Numbered from the stretch's first letter, positions 28,256 to 38,324 are shown. The stretch is 64,000 nt of DNA from Chloroflexi bacterium TSY (GCA_019217005.1 JAHBNG010000075.1:1-64000); one strand, 5' to 3'. The notes: generated by a model not told the origin, from the sequence alone. Made by a program: numbers and translations.

Positions 28256-29464
28256 ATGGACGAAGCAACCCACGCACTGATCGGTCAGACTGATCCTGTC
28301 GAGTGGTCGACCGAAACTGATCCAGAGACTGGTCGTACGCTCCGCCGCCTCACCTCTGGTCCTCACAACAACTATCCCCTCTACTACTTTATTCCCTCCA
28401 TCCCACCAGAGAATGATTGCCTGATCTTTCACAGCGAGCGGTCGGGATGGATACAGCTACACAAGCTAGATTTAACCAGTGGTCAGATTACCCAGTTGAG
28501 CGCTGGGCGAACGCGTGACGCAGGGTGGGCGATCTGGTGCGAACCGCGGTTGCGCGGCATCTACAACCATCTGAGCGCACTCAACGGGCCGCGTCGCGAA
28601 GTCTATTATTTTCAAGACGATCAAGTGATGGCTACCCAGATCGATCGCCTGGAGAACCGCGTTGTCCACTCAATGCCGGGCCGCATCTCCATTGGGCAGA
28701 CTGGTTTCTCGCCTGACGGCCGTCACTTTGCCTTTATCCACGCTGACCGAAGTCTTTTCCAACGTGCCATCGCCGACCGCGAGTCAATCATCAATATGGG
28801 GCGGTCCTTTGAGCACAATCTTTGGCGTGAGGGAGTGCCTTGTACAATTGGCGTGATCAACACAGAGACTGGTACCTATCAAGACGTGATCCAGCTCGAT
28901 TATCATGTCCACCATGTCTTCTTCATTGCCAATGACCGCCTCCTCGTCAACCACACGCGTGACCGCAACGGGATGTGGACCGTGATGTTGGACGGCAGCG
29001 ATGTGCGGACGTTGCGCGGCAGGACCGAACATGGCGATATCTGCCATCAGATCATCACCGAACGGGGCATCTACTATGAATCCAACGTCCACAGTGGCGC
29101 CCAGCGGGAAGTTTGGTATGGTCTCTATGATTTGGCGACCGACACTTGGGATGAGATTCAATTGCCAGGGCTTGGTTATGTGCATACGGGCAACGACCCG
29201 GCTGGCCGCTTCCTCTTTGTCGAAAATCAGGATGGCACCAAGGGCCACCAGCTACTTTCGATTCACCATCCACACGATCCCAGGGCCTATCGTCTCAACA
29301 CTCTACGGACTTTGACGCCCATCATCAGCGGGCAGCGGTTTCACGCCCATCCCTTCTTGGGGCCAGACCGACAGTGGCTTTACTTTACCGAAGTTGTGGA
29401 TGGCTTCTCCCACATCAGCGCGCTGGATGTGAGCGATCTCGTTGATTTGAATGAGTATTGGTGA
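28256..29464 (+). CDS. Oligogalacturonate lyase-like beta-propeller protein
   Basis: 402 residues, no signal peptide. The start WSTETDPETGRTLRRLTSG, then SERSGWIQLHKLDL, ISIGQTGFSPDGRHFAF, DYHVHHVFFI and RTEHGDICHQII match the seven-bladed propeller of cytoplasmic oligogalacturonate lyases. The His/Gln residues of HGDICHQ would bind the metal. Such enzymes turn digalacturonate into 5-keto-4-deoxyuronate. Other members of this propeller family have unknown roles, so the substrate is inferred. The neighbouring sugar-acid genes are consistent with uronate use. Confidence 0.75.
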   Translation: MDEATHALIGQTDPVEWSTETDPETGRTLRRLTSGPHNNYPLYYFIPSIPPENDCLIFHSERSGWIQLHKLDLTSGQITQLSAGRTRDAGWAIWCEPRLRGIYNHLSALNGPRREVYYFQDDQVMATQIDRLENRVVHSMPGRISIGQTGFSPDGRHFAFIHADRSLFQRAIADRESIINMGRSFEHNLWREGVPCTIGVINTETGTYQDVIQLDYHVHHVFFIANDRLLVNHTRDRNGMWTVMLDGSDVRTLRGRTEHGDICHQIITERGIYYESNVHSGAQREVWYGLYDLATDTWDEIQLPGLGYVHTGNDPAGRFLFVENQDGTKGHQLLSIHHPHDPRAYRLNTLRTLTPIISGQRFHAHPFLGPDRQWLYFTEVVDGFSHISALDVSDLVDLNEYW

Positions 29465-29696
29465 GCAATGGGATGCGTTCTTTATACGATCATCCGACGA
29501 TTGAGCCATTGATTCGTGCCGAGGCGCTCTGTGTTAATATTTCTGTAAGATTTTCCTGATATGCTCGTTCTCTACCCCAGCTATCTACTACATTCATACC
29601 GGCATCAACTTGAATACTGATGTTTAGAGATTGGGGGCGATGGGCTGGGGAGTCGAATTTCGCGTTGAGCCGGGTATAGATAGGAGAAAAGACGAT

Positions 29697-30770
29697 ATGT
29701 TTCATCGTATCAGGACGATTGTTCTTGGTCTATTGCTCGTTGTGAGTTTACTCCCCGTGAGCCAGGCTCAGGCAACAGTGAATGCTAGCAATCCGATTGT
29801 CAGCAGTGAAGAAGGCAAGATTGTCGTTGCCAACCGCAATTCCGGCACAATTTCGGTGATCGACGTAGACACGGATGAGGTTGTGCAGACCGTCCCGCTC
29901 CCTGGCCCCAATCCCCCCGAACCGATGTACGTGGTCTATGTGCGACAGGGACATCAGGTCTATGTGGGGGATCGGGCCAATAACCGAGTTGTCTCATTTG
30001 ATGGCGATACCTTTGACGTGCTGGGGACTGTACCCACCGGAGAGGGCGTTTTTCACATGTGGGCAGATGATTGGGGCAAACAGCTATGGGTCAACAATGA
30101 CGTCGACAACACTGTCACCGTCATCAACCCACGCTCACGGGAAGTGATTGAAACAGTTCCCATGCCCGCCGATCTCGTTGAAGACAATGGGAAACCCCAC
30201 GATGTCATTCTAAGCCCCATTGGACGGAGCGCATTTGTGACGATGGTCAATGTGAATGGTGAGAACGATTTCGTGGTGAAGTTTAACACGCGCACCTTTC
30301 GAGAGACGGCGCGCGCCGCTGTGGGCAAAGATCCGCATCTTTCGCTGATCCTACGCAGCAATCGACTCTATGTGCCAACCCAAAACGCCGATCAAGTTAC
30401 TGTATTGAGACGCAGTAATCTCTCCTTGATCACCAATATCTCCGTACCCGCCGCGCATGGCGCGGGCATGAGACGGGATGGTCAGGTCTTTTATACCACC
30501 AACATTACGGGTGGCGGTCCTGCTGGATTGGTCGCTATCGACATCAAACCGCCCAATGCAAACAGGGTACTTGGTGCAGTCGATACACCCTTTCCAACAC
30601 CACACAACATTGCATTGACGCCCGACGGTCTAAAGATCTATGTGACACATTCTGGTGCGAACGCCAATCAAGTAAGCGTTTATCATGCTACCCGACAGCA
30701 GCCCGTGCCCGTTCTGGATGGCTTCATCACAGTGGAGCTGAACCCCTTTGGTTTGACGTACGTGCCGTAA
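29697..30770 (+). CDS. Secreted YncE-like beta-propeller repeat protein
   Basis: 357 residues from the ATG at 29697 (TAGGAGAAAAG upstream). A signal peptide ends near SQAQA. Repeats of the 40-residue propeller type follow (VANRNSGTISVIDVDTDEVV, VGDRANNRVVSFD, VNNDVDNTVTVINP, IALTPDGLKIYVTHSG). This is typical of YncE/surface-layer propellers used in binding. No catalytic motif is seen. A strong terminator follows at 30824. Confidence 0.85.
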   Translation: MFHRIRTIVLGLLLVVSLLPVSQAQATVNASNPIVSSEEGKIVVANRNSGTISVIDVDTDEVVQTVPLPGPNPPEPMYVVYVRQGHQVYVGDRANNRVVSFDGDTFDVLGTVPTGEGVFHMWADDWGKQLWVNNDVDNTVTVINPRSREVIETVPMPADLVEDNGKPHDVILSPIGRSAFVTMVNVNGENDFVVKFNTRTFRETARAAVGKDPHLSLILRSNRLYVPTQNADQVTVLRRSNLSLITNISVPAAHGAGMRRDGQVFYTTNITGGGPAGLVAIDIKPPNANRVLGAVDTPFPTPHNIALTPDGLKIYVTHSGANANQVSVYHATRQQPVPVLDGFITVELNPFGLTYVP

Positions 30771-30823
30771 GGAATCCTGAGTCAAGATTCCCAAGCAGGA
30801 CAATCTCTGCTAGTCGGCAACCC

Positions 30824-30862
30824 AAAAGAGCGGTCATCTCAATTTGAGGCGACCGCTCTTTT
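30824..30862 (+). terminator. Rho-independent terminator
   Basis: AAAAGAGCGGTC and GACCGCTCTTTT form a 12-bp stem with a 15-base loop; the arm ends in a T run. It is placed 54 bases after the propeller stop and would also work on the other strand. Confidence 0.85.
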
Positions 30863-30930
30863 GATTTGGAAAACTTATTGCGTCAATCATCGTTTTGATT
30901 AGATGACAGCCTCTATTCGTTTGTGATGCT

Positions 30931-30951
30931 GAACAAACAGCCTGTTTGTTC
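30931..30951 (-). promoter_or_regulatory. Palindromic operator, site 2 (GAACAAAC-N5-GTTTGTTC)
   Basis: Perfect arms around AGCCT. The asymmetric flanks (CCAATTGTA before, AGC-TCAC-ACG after) match sites 1 and 3 only when read on the minus strand. It lies 125 bases before the likely start of the PHP hydrolase gene at 31076. Confidence 0.7.
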
Positions 30952-31075
30952 TACAATTGGCCGACACAAGTGGCTAGGGTTGAGACAAATGTGTTACCAG
31001 TCGTATGTGTGTTACAATCAAAACAAGAGTCCCAGCTACTTTTCCGAGCCTACAAAATCTCATTGCGAGTTTTTT

Positions 31076-32467
31076 ATGATGCAAACCAGGTTTTCTGACA
31101 CGCTGACAGAGAATGACGTCAAACGCCACATTCCTCACCCTATTGATGTCCCCACCAACTGTACACGACTCACAATGCGTCTGAAATTTGAGCCAGCGCA
31201 GATCGATGGCATCCGCAATATGTTGACCCTAACCCTCTTCGATCCAAACGGATTTCGTGGGGCGGGTCACCGTGGAGGAAACGAGCACTTTGTGGAGATC
31301 CGCAATGATTTTGCGACACCGGGTTACAATGCTGGTCCATTACCAGGCGGGCGGTGGACTGTCCAGATCGACACTCACATGATTCTTCCTGGTCAGGTAT
31401 GTCACTATGAATTGGAGGTGATGGCGGAAAGTGGAGATCCGCCCAGATCAAGCGAACCTATCAGCGCACAACCTGAGCCTCTATTCACCTATGTGGCCAA
31501 CCCCAATCCCGGATGGTATCGGGGTGATCTCCATAGTCACACCAATCACTCTGATGCCGGTTGGGATGTGCCGGATTTGATTGCAGCGGCACGTGTCCAA
31601 AAGCTAGATTTCATTGCCCTGACCGACCACAACACGGTCAGTCCGTTGGCCGAGATGGCCTCTTGCTCGACGGACAATTTCTTGACGATGGGTGGACAGG
31701 AGCTGACTACCTTTTGGGGTCATGCCGTCTGTTTGGGATGTCACGAATGGCTCGACTGGCGCGTGACTCAAGATGGAGATGGCATGGCCGCCATTGCCAA
31801 CGATCTTCATGCCAGAGAACAGCTCTATATCATTGCGCATCCCAAAAATATCGGCGACCCTCACTGCACTGGTTGTCGTTGGGTCTATCCCAACATGATG
31901 CCTGGTTCGGCACGGCTGGTCGAAGTTTGGAACGGCTCGTGGGTGGGCGACAATGAGCGCAATCGCAGCAAAAACGAAGATGGGTTGGCGCTCTGGTACC
32001 AGTGGCTCAATCAAGGGCATCGTCTGGTGGCAACTGCCGGAAGTGATACCCATGGTCCAGCCCATTACGAGCGTTCTCCTGGCTTTAATGTTGTCTATGC
32101 GGATGAACTGTCGGAAAAAGGGATTTTGCGCGCACTGGCCGCTGGACATCACTATCTGAGTGCTGGACCAAGGCTCGAGTTCACGGCCAAAAATAAAAAT
32201 GATTCGCAGGCAGTGATGATGGGTGATACCTTGATGGTCAATCAGAAGACTCGATCCGTTTCGTTACGCGCAAATTGGAAGGATGCACCAGAGGATGCCA
32301 GTCTGAGACTGATTGTCAATGGTGAACCGCTGGAACAGATTGGAATTGGCAGAGAAGGGACGCTTAGCCGGACGTTCTCAACTCAGCCGTTCCAGTGGTG
32401 TTTAGTCGAATTACGCAACACCAATGGTGAATTGTTGGCGTTGACCAATCCGATCTTTTTTGAGTAG
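31076..32467 (+). CDS. PHP-domain (CehA/McbA-like) metallohydrolase
   Basis: 463 residues from the ATG at 31076 (31079 is possible). The frame is open further upstream but that would run over the operator at 30931. The N-terminal ~140 residues are beta-rich, the PHP core starts with GDLHSHTNHSDAGWD, continues with IALTDHNT and IIAHPKN, and closes with TAGSDTHGP. All main metal-binding His/Asp motifs are present. A C-terminal Ig-like segment follows. Members hydrolyse phosphoesters or carbamates; the substrate is unknown. Operator site 2 suggests coregulation with the BKACE and third PhyH genes. Confidence 0.85.
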   Translation: MMQTRFSDTLTENDVKRHIPHPIDVPTNCTRLTMRLKFEPAQIDGIRNMLTLTLFDPNGFRGAGHRGGNEHFVEIRNDFATPGYNAGPLPGGRWTVQIDTHMILPGQVCHYELEVMAESGDPPRSSEPISAQPEPLFTYVANPNPGWYRGDLHSHTNHSDAGWDVPDLIAAARVQKLDFIALTDHNTVSPLAEMASCSTDNFLTMGGQELTTFWGHAVCLGCHEWLDWRVTQDGDGMAAIANDLHAREQLYIIAHPKNIGDPHCTGCRWVYPNMMPGSARLVEVWNGSWVGDNERNRSKNEDGLALWYQWLNQGHRLVATAGSDTHGPAHYERSPGFNVVYADELSEKGILRALAAGHHYLSAGPRLEFTAKNKNDSQAVMMGDTLMVNQKTRSVSLRANWKDAPEDASLRLIVNGEPLEQIGIGREGTLSRTFSTQPFQWCLVELRNTNGELLALTNPIFFE

Positions 32468-32476
32468 AAGCACCGG

Positions 32477-33301
32477 TCATGCGATCAGAATATCGGCCAA
32501 TACGGGCAAATGATCGGAGGGGTACCACCCTGCCCGATTATCGGTCAGAATCGCATGGCGGTGTACTTGAATCAAGGGGTTTTGCCTCTGGTCCATCTCC
32601 TCTTCATGCGCTAGCCAGACGAAGATATAATCAATTTTGGCGTGCAATGGGTCAGTAAACGTACCATTAAACGTTTCGTGGGGTCCTTCATGTGGTGCCT
32701 GTGTGACATACCGAGCATCGAGCAGTGGTGGCGCATGATGATCAGGATCTGTCAACGCCTGGTAGGGTTGAGATGTTTCGATGCAGTTGAAATCGCCTGT
32801 GATGATGGCGGGTAGCGACTCTTCCTGTTCGGCGAGAAAAGTGTGCAAAAGACGGGCACTTTCGACTTGGGCCAACTGTCCACGATGGTCGAAGTGGGTG
32901 TTGACGTGCAGAAATCGGTTCCCATGTTGCACATCCACAAATTTAGCCCAGGTCGCAACGCGTGCCATTGAGGCATCCCACCCAACGCTACCGACAACAT
33001 GCGGCGTCTCCGAGAGCCAAATTGTGCCGCTGTCCATCAAATCGAATCTTCTGTGACGATAGAAGATAGCCGCATATTCTCCCTGCGTTTTGCCATCGTC
33101 TCGCCCCACACCAACCCAGCCAAAGTCAGGCAACTTTGGAATTAAATCTTCAAGCTGATTTTTTTGCACCTCTTGCCGCCCGATCAGATCTGGCTCGTGA
33201 TTTTCAAGGAGTGTTGTCACGCGCTCCTTGCGATGGGGCCACGCGTTTGCGCCGTCCTTTGGATTGTTGTAACGGATGTTGTATGAAATGACACGGAACA
33301 T
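32477..33301 (-). CDS. Endonuclease/exonuclease/phosphatase family protein
   Basis: 274 residues, no signal peptide. EEP fold motifs in order: VISYNIRYN, LIGRQEVQ (catalytic Glu), GEYAAIFYR, FLHVNTHFDHRG, IITGDFNC, KIDYIFV and YPSDHLPV. The metal-dependent phosphodiesterase residues (Asn, Glu, Asp-Asn, Asp-His) are all present. It is most like the bacterial group often annotated as metal-dependent hydrolase next to sugar genes. It faces the PHP gene tail to tail and is divergent from the third PhyH gene. Confidence 0.88.
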   Translation of the reverse strand: MFRVISYNIRYNNPKDGANAWPHRKERVTTLLENHEPDLIGRQEVQKNQLEDLIPKLPDFGWVGVGRDDGKTQGEYAAIFYRHRRFDLMDSGTIWLSETPHVVGSVGWDASMARVATWAKFVDVQHGNRFLHVNTHFDHRGQLAQVESARLLHTFLAEQEESLPAIITGDFNCIETSQPYQALTDPDHHAPPLLDARYVTQAPHEGPHETFNGTFTDPLHAKIDYIFVWLAHEEEMDQRQNPLIQVHRHAILTDNRAGWYPSDHLPVLADILIA

Positions 33302-33390
33302 GGTAAGATTCTATCATTGAACGATTCGATACGGACAAATCTGACATCCACCAAATTGATCGGTCTGGATCATCGTCGCGACCAATTGTA

Positions 33391-33411
33391 GAACTAACCG
33401 CCCGTTTGTTC
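33391..33411 (+). promoter_or_regulatory. Palindromic operator, site 3 (GAACTAAC-N5-GTTTGTTC)
   Basis: One mismatch from the perfect palindrome, with spacer CGCCC. Flanks CCAATTGTA before and AGCGTCAC after agree with sites 1 and 2. It lies in the divergent gap between the EEP gene and the PhyH gene, 79 bases before the latter's ATG. TTGTTC, 17 bases, then GACTCT is a weak -35/-10 pair. Confidence 0.7.
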
Positions 33412-33489
33412 AGCGTCACGGACGAACAGACTCTTGCTATTTAGCCTCCACAATGGTTGACGCCAATTTCGCGTTCAGCAGGAGAACCA

Positions 33490-34239
33490 ATGAACGAAGT
33501 AGAACGATATAAATTTGATGTACAAGGCTATCTCATCCTCGAAGATGTATTGACTCGCGATGAGGTGGCCGAACTCAACCACCTGATCGACAGCCAAAAC
33601 CTCCCAGATCCTGGTCTAGAGACCCGTGGTGCTCGCTTTGGAAACTACCTGACTTGGGGAGCATTGTTTTGCACACTACTCGATCACCCAACCATTATGC
33701 CCTATCTTAAAGTGATTCTCGGCGATGGCTTTCGGCTGGACCATTATTACGGCATCTATATGCGGGCTGGAACGGAGCGGCTCAACCTCCACGGCGGCAA
33801 CACCCCGTATGATCCACCCGAATACTATCACTTTCGCAACGGTCAGATGTACAACGGTTTAACTGTCATTGCCTGGAATTTGACTGACACTGGTCCAGAT
33901 CATGGCGGCTTTTGCTGCATTCCCGGTAGCCACAAGGCCAACTACCCTTGTCCCCAGGAGATTCGAGAGGCCCATATCGATTCGGGCCTGGTGGTTGTGC
34001 CAGAAGCAAGAGCCGGGTCGGTGGTGATCTTCACAGAGGCGCTGACCCACGGCACCGCGCCTTGGACAGCGGAACACCACCGCCGTTCGTTGCTCTACAA
34101 ATATAGTCCCGCTCAGCAATCTTGGTCCAAGACCCACATTCAAACGCCAGAGGGAGTGACGCTGACAGCGCGACAACAATTGCTTTTTGAGCCGCCCTAT
34201 TTTAATCAGCGTCAATCTCTTTTTGGTGAAGAACATTAA
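33490..34239 (+). CDS. Phytanoyl-CoA dioxygenase (PhyH) family protein
   Basis: 249 residues from the ATG at 33490, right after CAGGAGAACCA. The N-terminus FDVQGYLILEDVLTRDEVAEL is the PhyH start. The core shows LDHYYGIYMRAG, NLHGGNTP, AWNLTDTGPDHGGFCCIPGSH and the distal His/Arg in THGTAPWTAEHHRR. The HxD iron motif is not obvious: the first His is followed by GG. So the iron site differs from that of the two other PhyH genes. It is preceded by operator site 3. Confidence 0.82.
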   Translation: MNEVERYKFDVQGYLILEDVLTRDEVAELNHLIDSQNLPDPGLETRGARFGNYLTWGALFCTLLDHPTIMPYLKVILGDGFRLDHYYGIYMRAGTERLNLHGGNTPYDPPEYYHFRNGQMYNGLTVIAWNLTDTGPDHGGFCCIPGSHKANYPCPQEIREAHIDSGLVVVPEARAGSVVIFTEALTHGTAPWTAEHHRRSLLYKYSPAQQSWSKTHIQTPEGVTLTARQQLLFEPPYFNQRQSLFGEEH

Positions 34240-34274
34240 CGGTTGTCTGAGGAATTGTGTGGTTGTTGGTTAGT

Positions 34275-34316
34275 TGGTTAGTTGGTTGGTGAACAAACGA
34301 GCAAACCAACTAACCA
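34275..34316. terminator. Hairpin between convergent genes, likely bidirectional terminator
   Basis: TGGTTAGTTGGTT and AACCAACTAACCA are a perfect 13-bp inverted repeat with a 16-base loop. It lies between the PhyH stop (34239) and the end of the convergent WD40 gene (34352). Further TTAGTTGG copies extend the left arm. Confidence 0.65.
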
Positions 34317-34351
34317 TCCAACGTTACTCTGCTAAACCTCAAACGGCCACA

Positions 34352-36205
34352 TTAACCAACGTCATTCTCCTCGGTCGCTCCAAGTAGCTTCAGAGTTTCG
34401 CGCTGCGTGGCAGTCAACCCTGTGACATGGGCGATTCGCATTCCATCGTATGGACCGGGTGTTGTCAGGGTTTGAAGACAGTGTCCGGTAGTGACGTCCC
34501 ACAGCTTGACAGTTTCGTCAGAGCTGCCGCTGGCTAGCGTGGTCTCACTTGGTGCAAAGGCAACGGCCCAAACGATATCGGTATGTTCATCCAGACATTT
34601 GGTGCATTCACCATCCGGCAGCGACCAGATTCGCACGGTCCCATCATCACTGCCGCTGGCGATCCACTGCTGCCGAGGACTGATTGCCACGCTACGCACC
34701 CCTTTGTTGTGACCCATCAAAGTATCGACCGGTTCATATTGCCCAGACGTCTGCTTCTGCCAGAGGCGCACCGTATTGTCTTCGCTACCGCTGACCACCC
34801 ATTGACCATCGCGGCTAAAGGCCAAACAGCGCACCACGTCATCATGTGCAGCCAACGTATCGATGATATCGCCCGTTCGCACATCCCAAAGGTGGATGGT
34901 ATTGTCTGAACTTCCGCTCGCCATCATCGTTCCATTGGGATGAAAAACAGCAGCATAGACTGCGCGCGTATGGCCTTGCAGCGTCCGCTGTAGGGTGCCT
35001 GTTTGCACATCCCAAAGGCAGATCGTCTCGTCCCAACTACTTGTGGCCAGCAAAGTGTCATTGGGGCAAAAATCAACCGAGCTTACCCAGCTTGTGTGAC
35101 CACGCAGGACGTGTAGTGTCTGACCGGTCTCTACGTCCCACAGGCGCGCTGTCCGGTCAGCGCTGGCCGTTGCTAGATATATTTCGTTGGAGCTGAGGGC
35201 TACGGCACGTACCATCTGGCTATGACCAGAATAGGTTGTATCAATTGTGCTGGATGGTGCCTCTACCTGTGCACCACTCTGAGAAGTGTCCTGCAAATCG
35301 TCCTGTAATACCCAGCGCCGCGCACTCTGATCATCGCCCGCACTGAAAAGAAAGCGTCCGTCGCGACAAAAAGCAAGCGCACGTACCCATTTTGTGTGAC
35401 CAAAATGGATGTGGACAACTTGATTGCGTACCATGTCCCACAGCCGTACGGTCTGGTCGTTGCTGCCGCTGAGCAAATAGTGCCCACTGGCGCTGATATC
35501 AGTGCTGTTGACCGCATTGGCATGACCGCGCAGAGTCTGGAGAGGAAGCCCTGTTGCGGTGGACCAGAGACGAATGGTTCCATCGTTGCTACCGCTAGCC
35601 AGGATAGTGCCGTCTGGGCTAAAGACAACTGACCGTACCCAGTCTGTATGGCCGCGCAGTCGGTGTGCAATCGACCGTGTTCGCATATCCCAAAGGAGGA
35701 TACGTCCATCATTGCCACCACTGGCCAAGAGACGCCCATCGGGACTGAAGGCAACGCTCCAGACTTGATCCTCGTGCCCTTGAAGAATGGCTAACGTGTC
35801 ACCTGTGCGAACCTGCCAAAGCCTGATCGTATGATCGCCGCTAGCCGTTGCCAGAAGTCCCCCATCAGGACTGAAGGCCACACCCCAAACCCATCCACTA
35901 TGACCTTCTAGGACCTGCAAACAGGTGCCCGTTTTCGTATCCCACAAGCGCGCTGTAGAATCGTAGCCACCACTGGCGACGGTTAGATCATCGGGACTAA
36001 AGGAGACCGAGACGACACCCTTTGTATGCCCTGTGAAGGTGTGTATTGTGTGGTGACTGGTCAGATCCCAAAGTCTCAGAGTCTGATCCCAACTGGCGCT
36101 GATTAAATGGTCTCCGTTCGGGCTAAAGGCGATGGCCCAAACATCGTCGGTATGACCACGCAGTACACCAGATGGCTGGCCATCTGGCTCCCGCCAGAAA
36201 CGCAC
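34352..36205 (-). pseudogene. WD40 part of a broken BTAD-NB-ARC-WD40 regulator
   Basis: This frame encodes 13 consecutive WD40 repeats of about 42 residues (GHTDxVxSVAFSPDGxxLASGSxDxTVRLWD), then a short tail LTGLTATQRETLKLLG. The upstream frame ends at FGLIHAVAFRPTGE, which is the start of a further repeat; joined to ATTGHEVRFW this makes 14, enough for two seven-bladed propellers. An ATG at 36205 gives the open frame, but it lies inside the first repeat, so this is the C-terminal half of the gene upstream and not a separate protein. The frames are split by a small indel at GAGAGCTAGC (about 36225-36230). Confidence 0.85.
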
Positions 36206-36225
36206 CTCATGCCCTGTGGTGGCAG

Positions 36226-37110
36226 CTAGCTCTCACCAGTAGGACGAAAGGCAACGGCATGAATCAGGCCAAAAACATCTGTGAAGGTGGTTTCGCTAAA
36301 TGCAGCATATCGGAAATCGATGCCAGATAGATTTGCCTGACGCAAACGGGCCTGACGCACAGGCAGATGGGTGAAGTTCCAGTCATGTAGATCCACTTCC
36401 AACGTCAGCAGTAAATTGAGCAGATTCCCACTCGCATAATGATTAGCGGGATAACTCTGACGGACGTCGGCGGACGGAGTGCTCGAGGGGTTGCGGAATG
36501 CATCGAGTAAGCGACTGAGTACAGCCAATAGGGTAATCCGCCCTAATTTGTTTTCAAGCTGTTCGGTAATCGGTTCGACAATGAGTCGAAGCTGACTCTG
36601 ATGGATGTACTCTTTGGTTAATGCTTTGCAGAGAGGATGGCTAATGAACAACTGCGGTGTTTCGGTTTCAATTTCCCGACAAATGGCCGTGATCAACCGA
36701 TCGGTCAAGTATTCGCTGACCATGTTTTGCAGCGTAAGACCACGAGCTGTCTTCTCTAGCAATGATCGACGTTCCAACGAACGCACCGCTTCTAGAAAAT
36801 CTCGTCGAGCGACTTGGGGAACCAAGTTCTGCTGTAAAGAAGAGAGTGGAACATCTTCACGCTCGATGGCGAGCCAGAGCAGAATCGTCTGCTCCAAGGG
36901 TGCAAGTCGGTTGAACTGCTGATCAAGTACGTCACGCACATCGTCAAATATGAAGGTTTCATCGGTCAGGAATGCTCGAATATCGCCATCAAAAAAATCC
37001 TGAATGGACTCAATGATAAGCTTCAGCGCCAGTGGACTGCCAGAGGCACGCATCACCAATGCAGTTTCGGTGGCAAATGTATCCGTCAAGCCTCGACTCG
37101 TTAGCAATTC
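36226..37110 (-). pseudogene. NB-ARC C-terminal/winged-helix part of the broken regulator
   Basis: From RELLTSRGLTD onward this matches the second half of an NB-ARC ATPase: ALVMRASGSPLALKLI (GxPLA motif), FDDVRDVLDQQFNRLAPLEQTILLWLAIERE (winged helix) and SLERRSLLE. A pentapeptide-like stretch VRQARLRQANLSGIDFRYAAFS leads to the first WD40 strand. The frame has no start codon of its own; it continues the BTAD gene after a deletion and ends at an indel before the propeller. Confidence 0.8.
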
Positions 37111-38324
37111 GCGGCCTGCATTCGCAGATGTTGCAAAAGCAGATGGATCTGAGAATCCAGCGTCTCGGGCCAATCGAGTAACCGTTGCTCTGAGAGCGTT
37201 TGAACCCAAGTTTCAACAATTGAACTGACTGGGGGGGCGTTTATCAGTGAACGCCAGATGATGCAGTCGAACTGCCTATACAGATTTCGGGAAACGTGGG
37301 ATGCCAATGTCGTCTTGCCCATGCCGCCCATGCCAACGATCGTGACCAATCGAGCGCGTTCCACCATGAACCAATGTTCCAACAGTGCAACCTCCGCCGT
37401 GCGCCCATAAAAGTCCGCAGTGAGCGGTGCTTCTCCCCAATCATAGGTGGGTGACAAAATGGGGTAGTCAGGCGATTCTTCGATCCCGCGTTTTGTCTCT
37501 TGTTCTGCTACCCTCGTGTCATTCCCTATCTGTTCAAAGGAGAGCCCTTCATCTGTCACTGAAATCGATCTGGGGCTGCCCATTATCTCCCCATCCCGAA
37601 TCTGTTCGTACAAGGCAACGGTTTCCGCCGATGGTTCAATTGCTAGCTCTGTTGCCAGGATTTGAGAGCAATTCTCAAATTGAACCAGAGCGGCACTCCG
37701 CTGGTCGGTGACCGCGAGGAGCCACATCAGCTGACGGTGAGCCTCTTCGCGCCAGGGTTCTAGATTCAGCAGACGCGTGACGTATGTCTCGGCCTGATCG
37801 TATCGTTTGGCATCAATTTCGTAGTGGATCAGTTCTTCAAGATAGTGCGTCACCTGCCGACGCCACTCTTCGCGCTCTTGGAGCAACCACATTTCCAAAT
37901 CGGGAGAGTCGTCCAGAAGCATTCCTTCCATAAACTCACCGCGGTAGAGGTCCAAGGTGCTGCTCAAAGCTTTTTGACTCTTTTCGGCAAGATGCTGCTC
38001 AAAAACGATGGTATCTACCCAGAGCGAGGAGCATGGCTGGAAGTGGAGGGTGTGACGAGTTGCTGTGATGCAGTTTGGCAATAGCTTGGAAAGATTGTTC
38101 AGTGCCCACCGTAAATTCCCTCGTGCACTGGAATCGGGCTGATCGGGCCACAGGAGTGCGGCCAGTTTTGCACGGCTCTGTTCGTGGGGATTGCAGACCA
38201 AATAACCCAAGAGCGCCAGGCTTTTTTGTGAACCGAGTTTGTGAATGACAGATCCTTCGTGTTCGATTTGTATGGGACCAAGCAAGCGCAACCGCATCTT
38301 GGTAGGCAATGATTTCATATGCAT
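37101..38324 (-). pseudogene. BTAD regulator with NB-ARC Walker A (AfsR/SARP-like), truncated
   Basis: The N-terminus MRLRLLGPIQIEHEG, RAKLAALLWPDQPDSSARGNLRWALNNL is the winged-helix DNA-binding domain; the BTAD helices follow (LDLYRGEFMEGMLL, EPWREEAHRQLMWLLA) up to about residue 250. Walker A is VGMGGMGKTTLA near residue 345. The frame ends 60 residues later at LRMQAANC where the NB-ARC sequence should go on to the Walker B LLVLDN motif. That section, probably 150-plus residues, is missing: the next frame resumes near the end of the NB-ARC domain. Such proteins are sensor-type transcriptional activators; this one is dead or non-switching. Confidence 0.82.
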
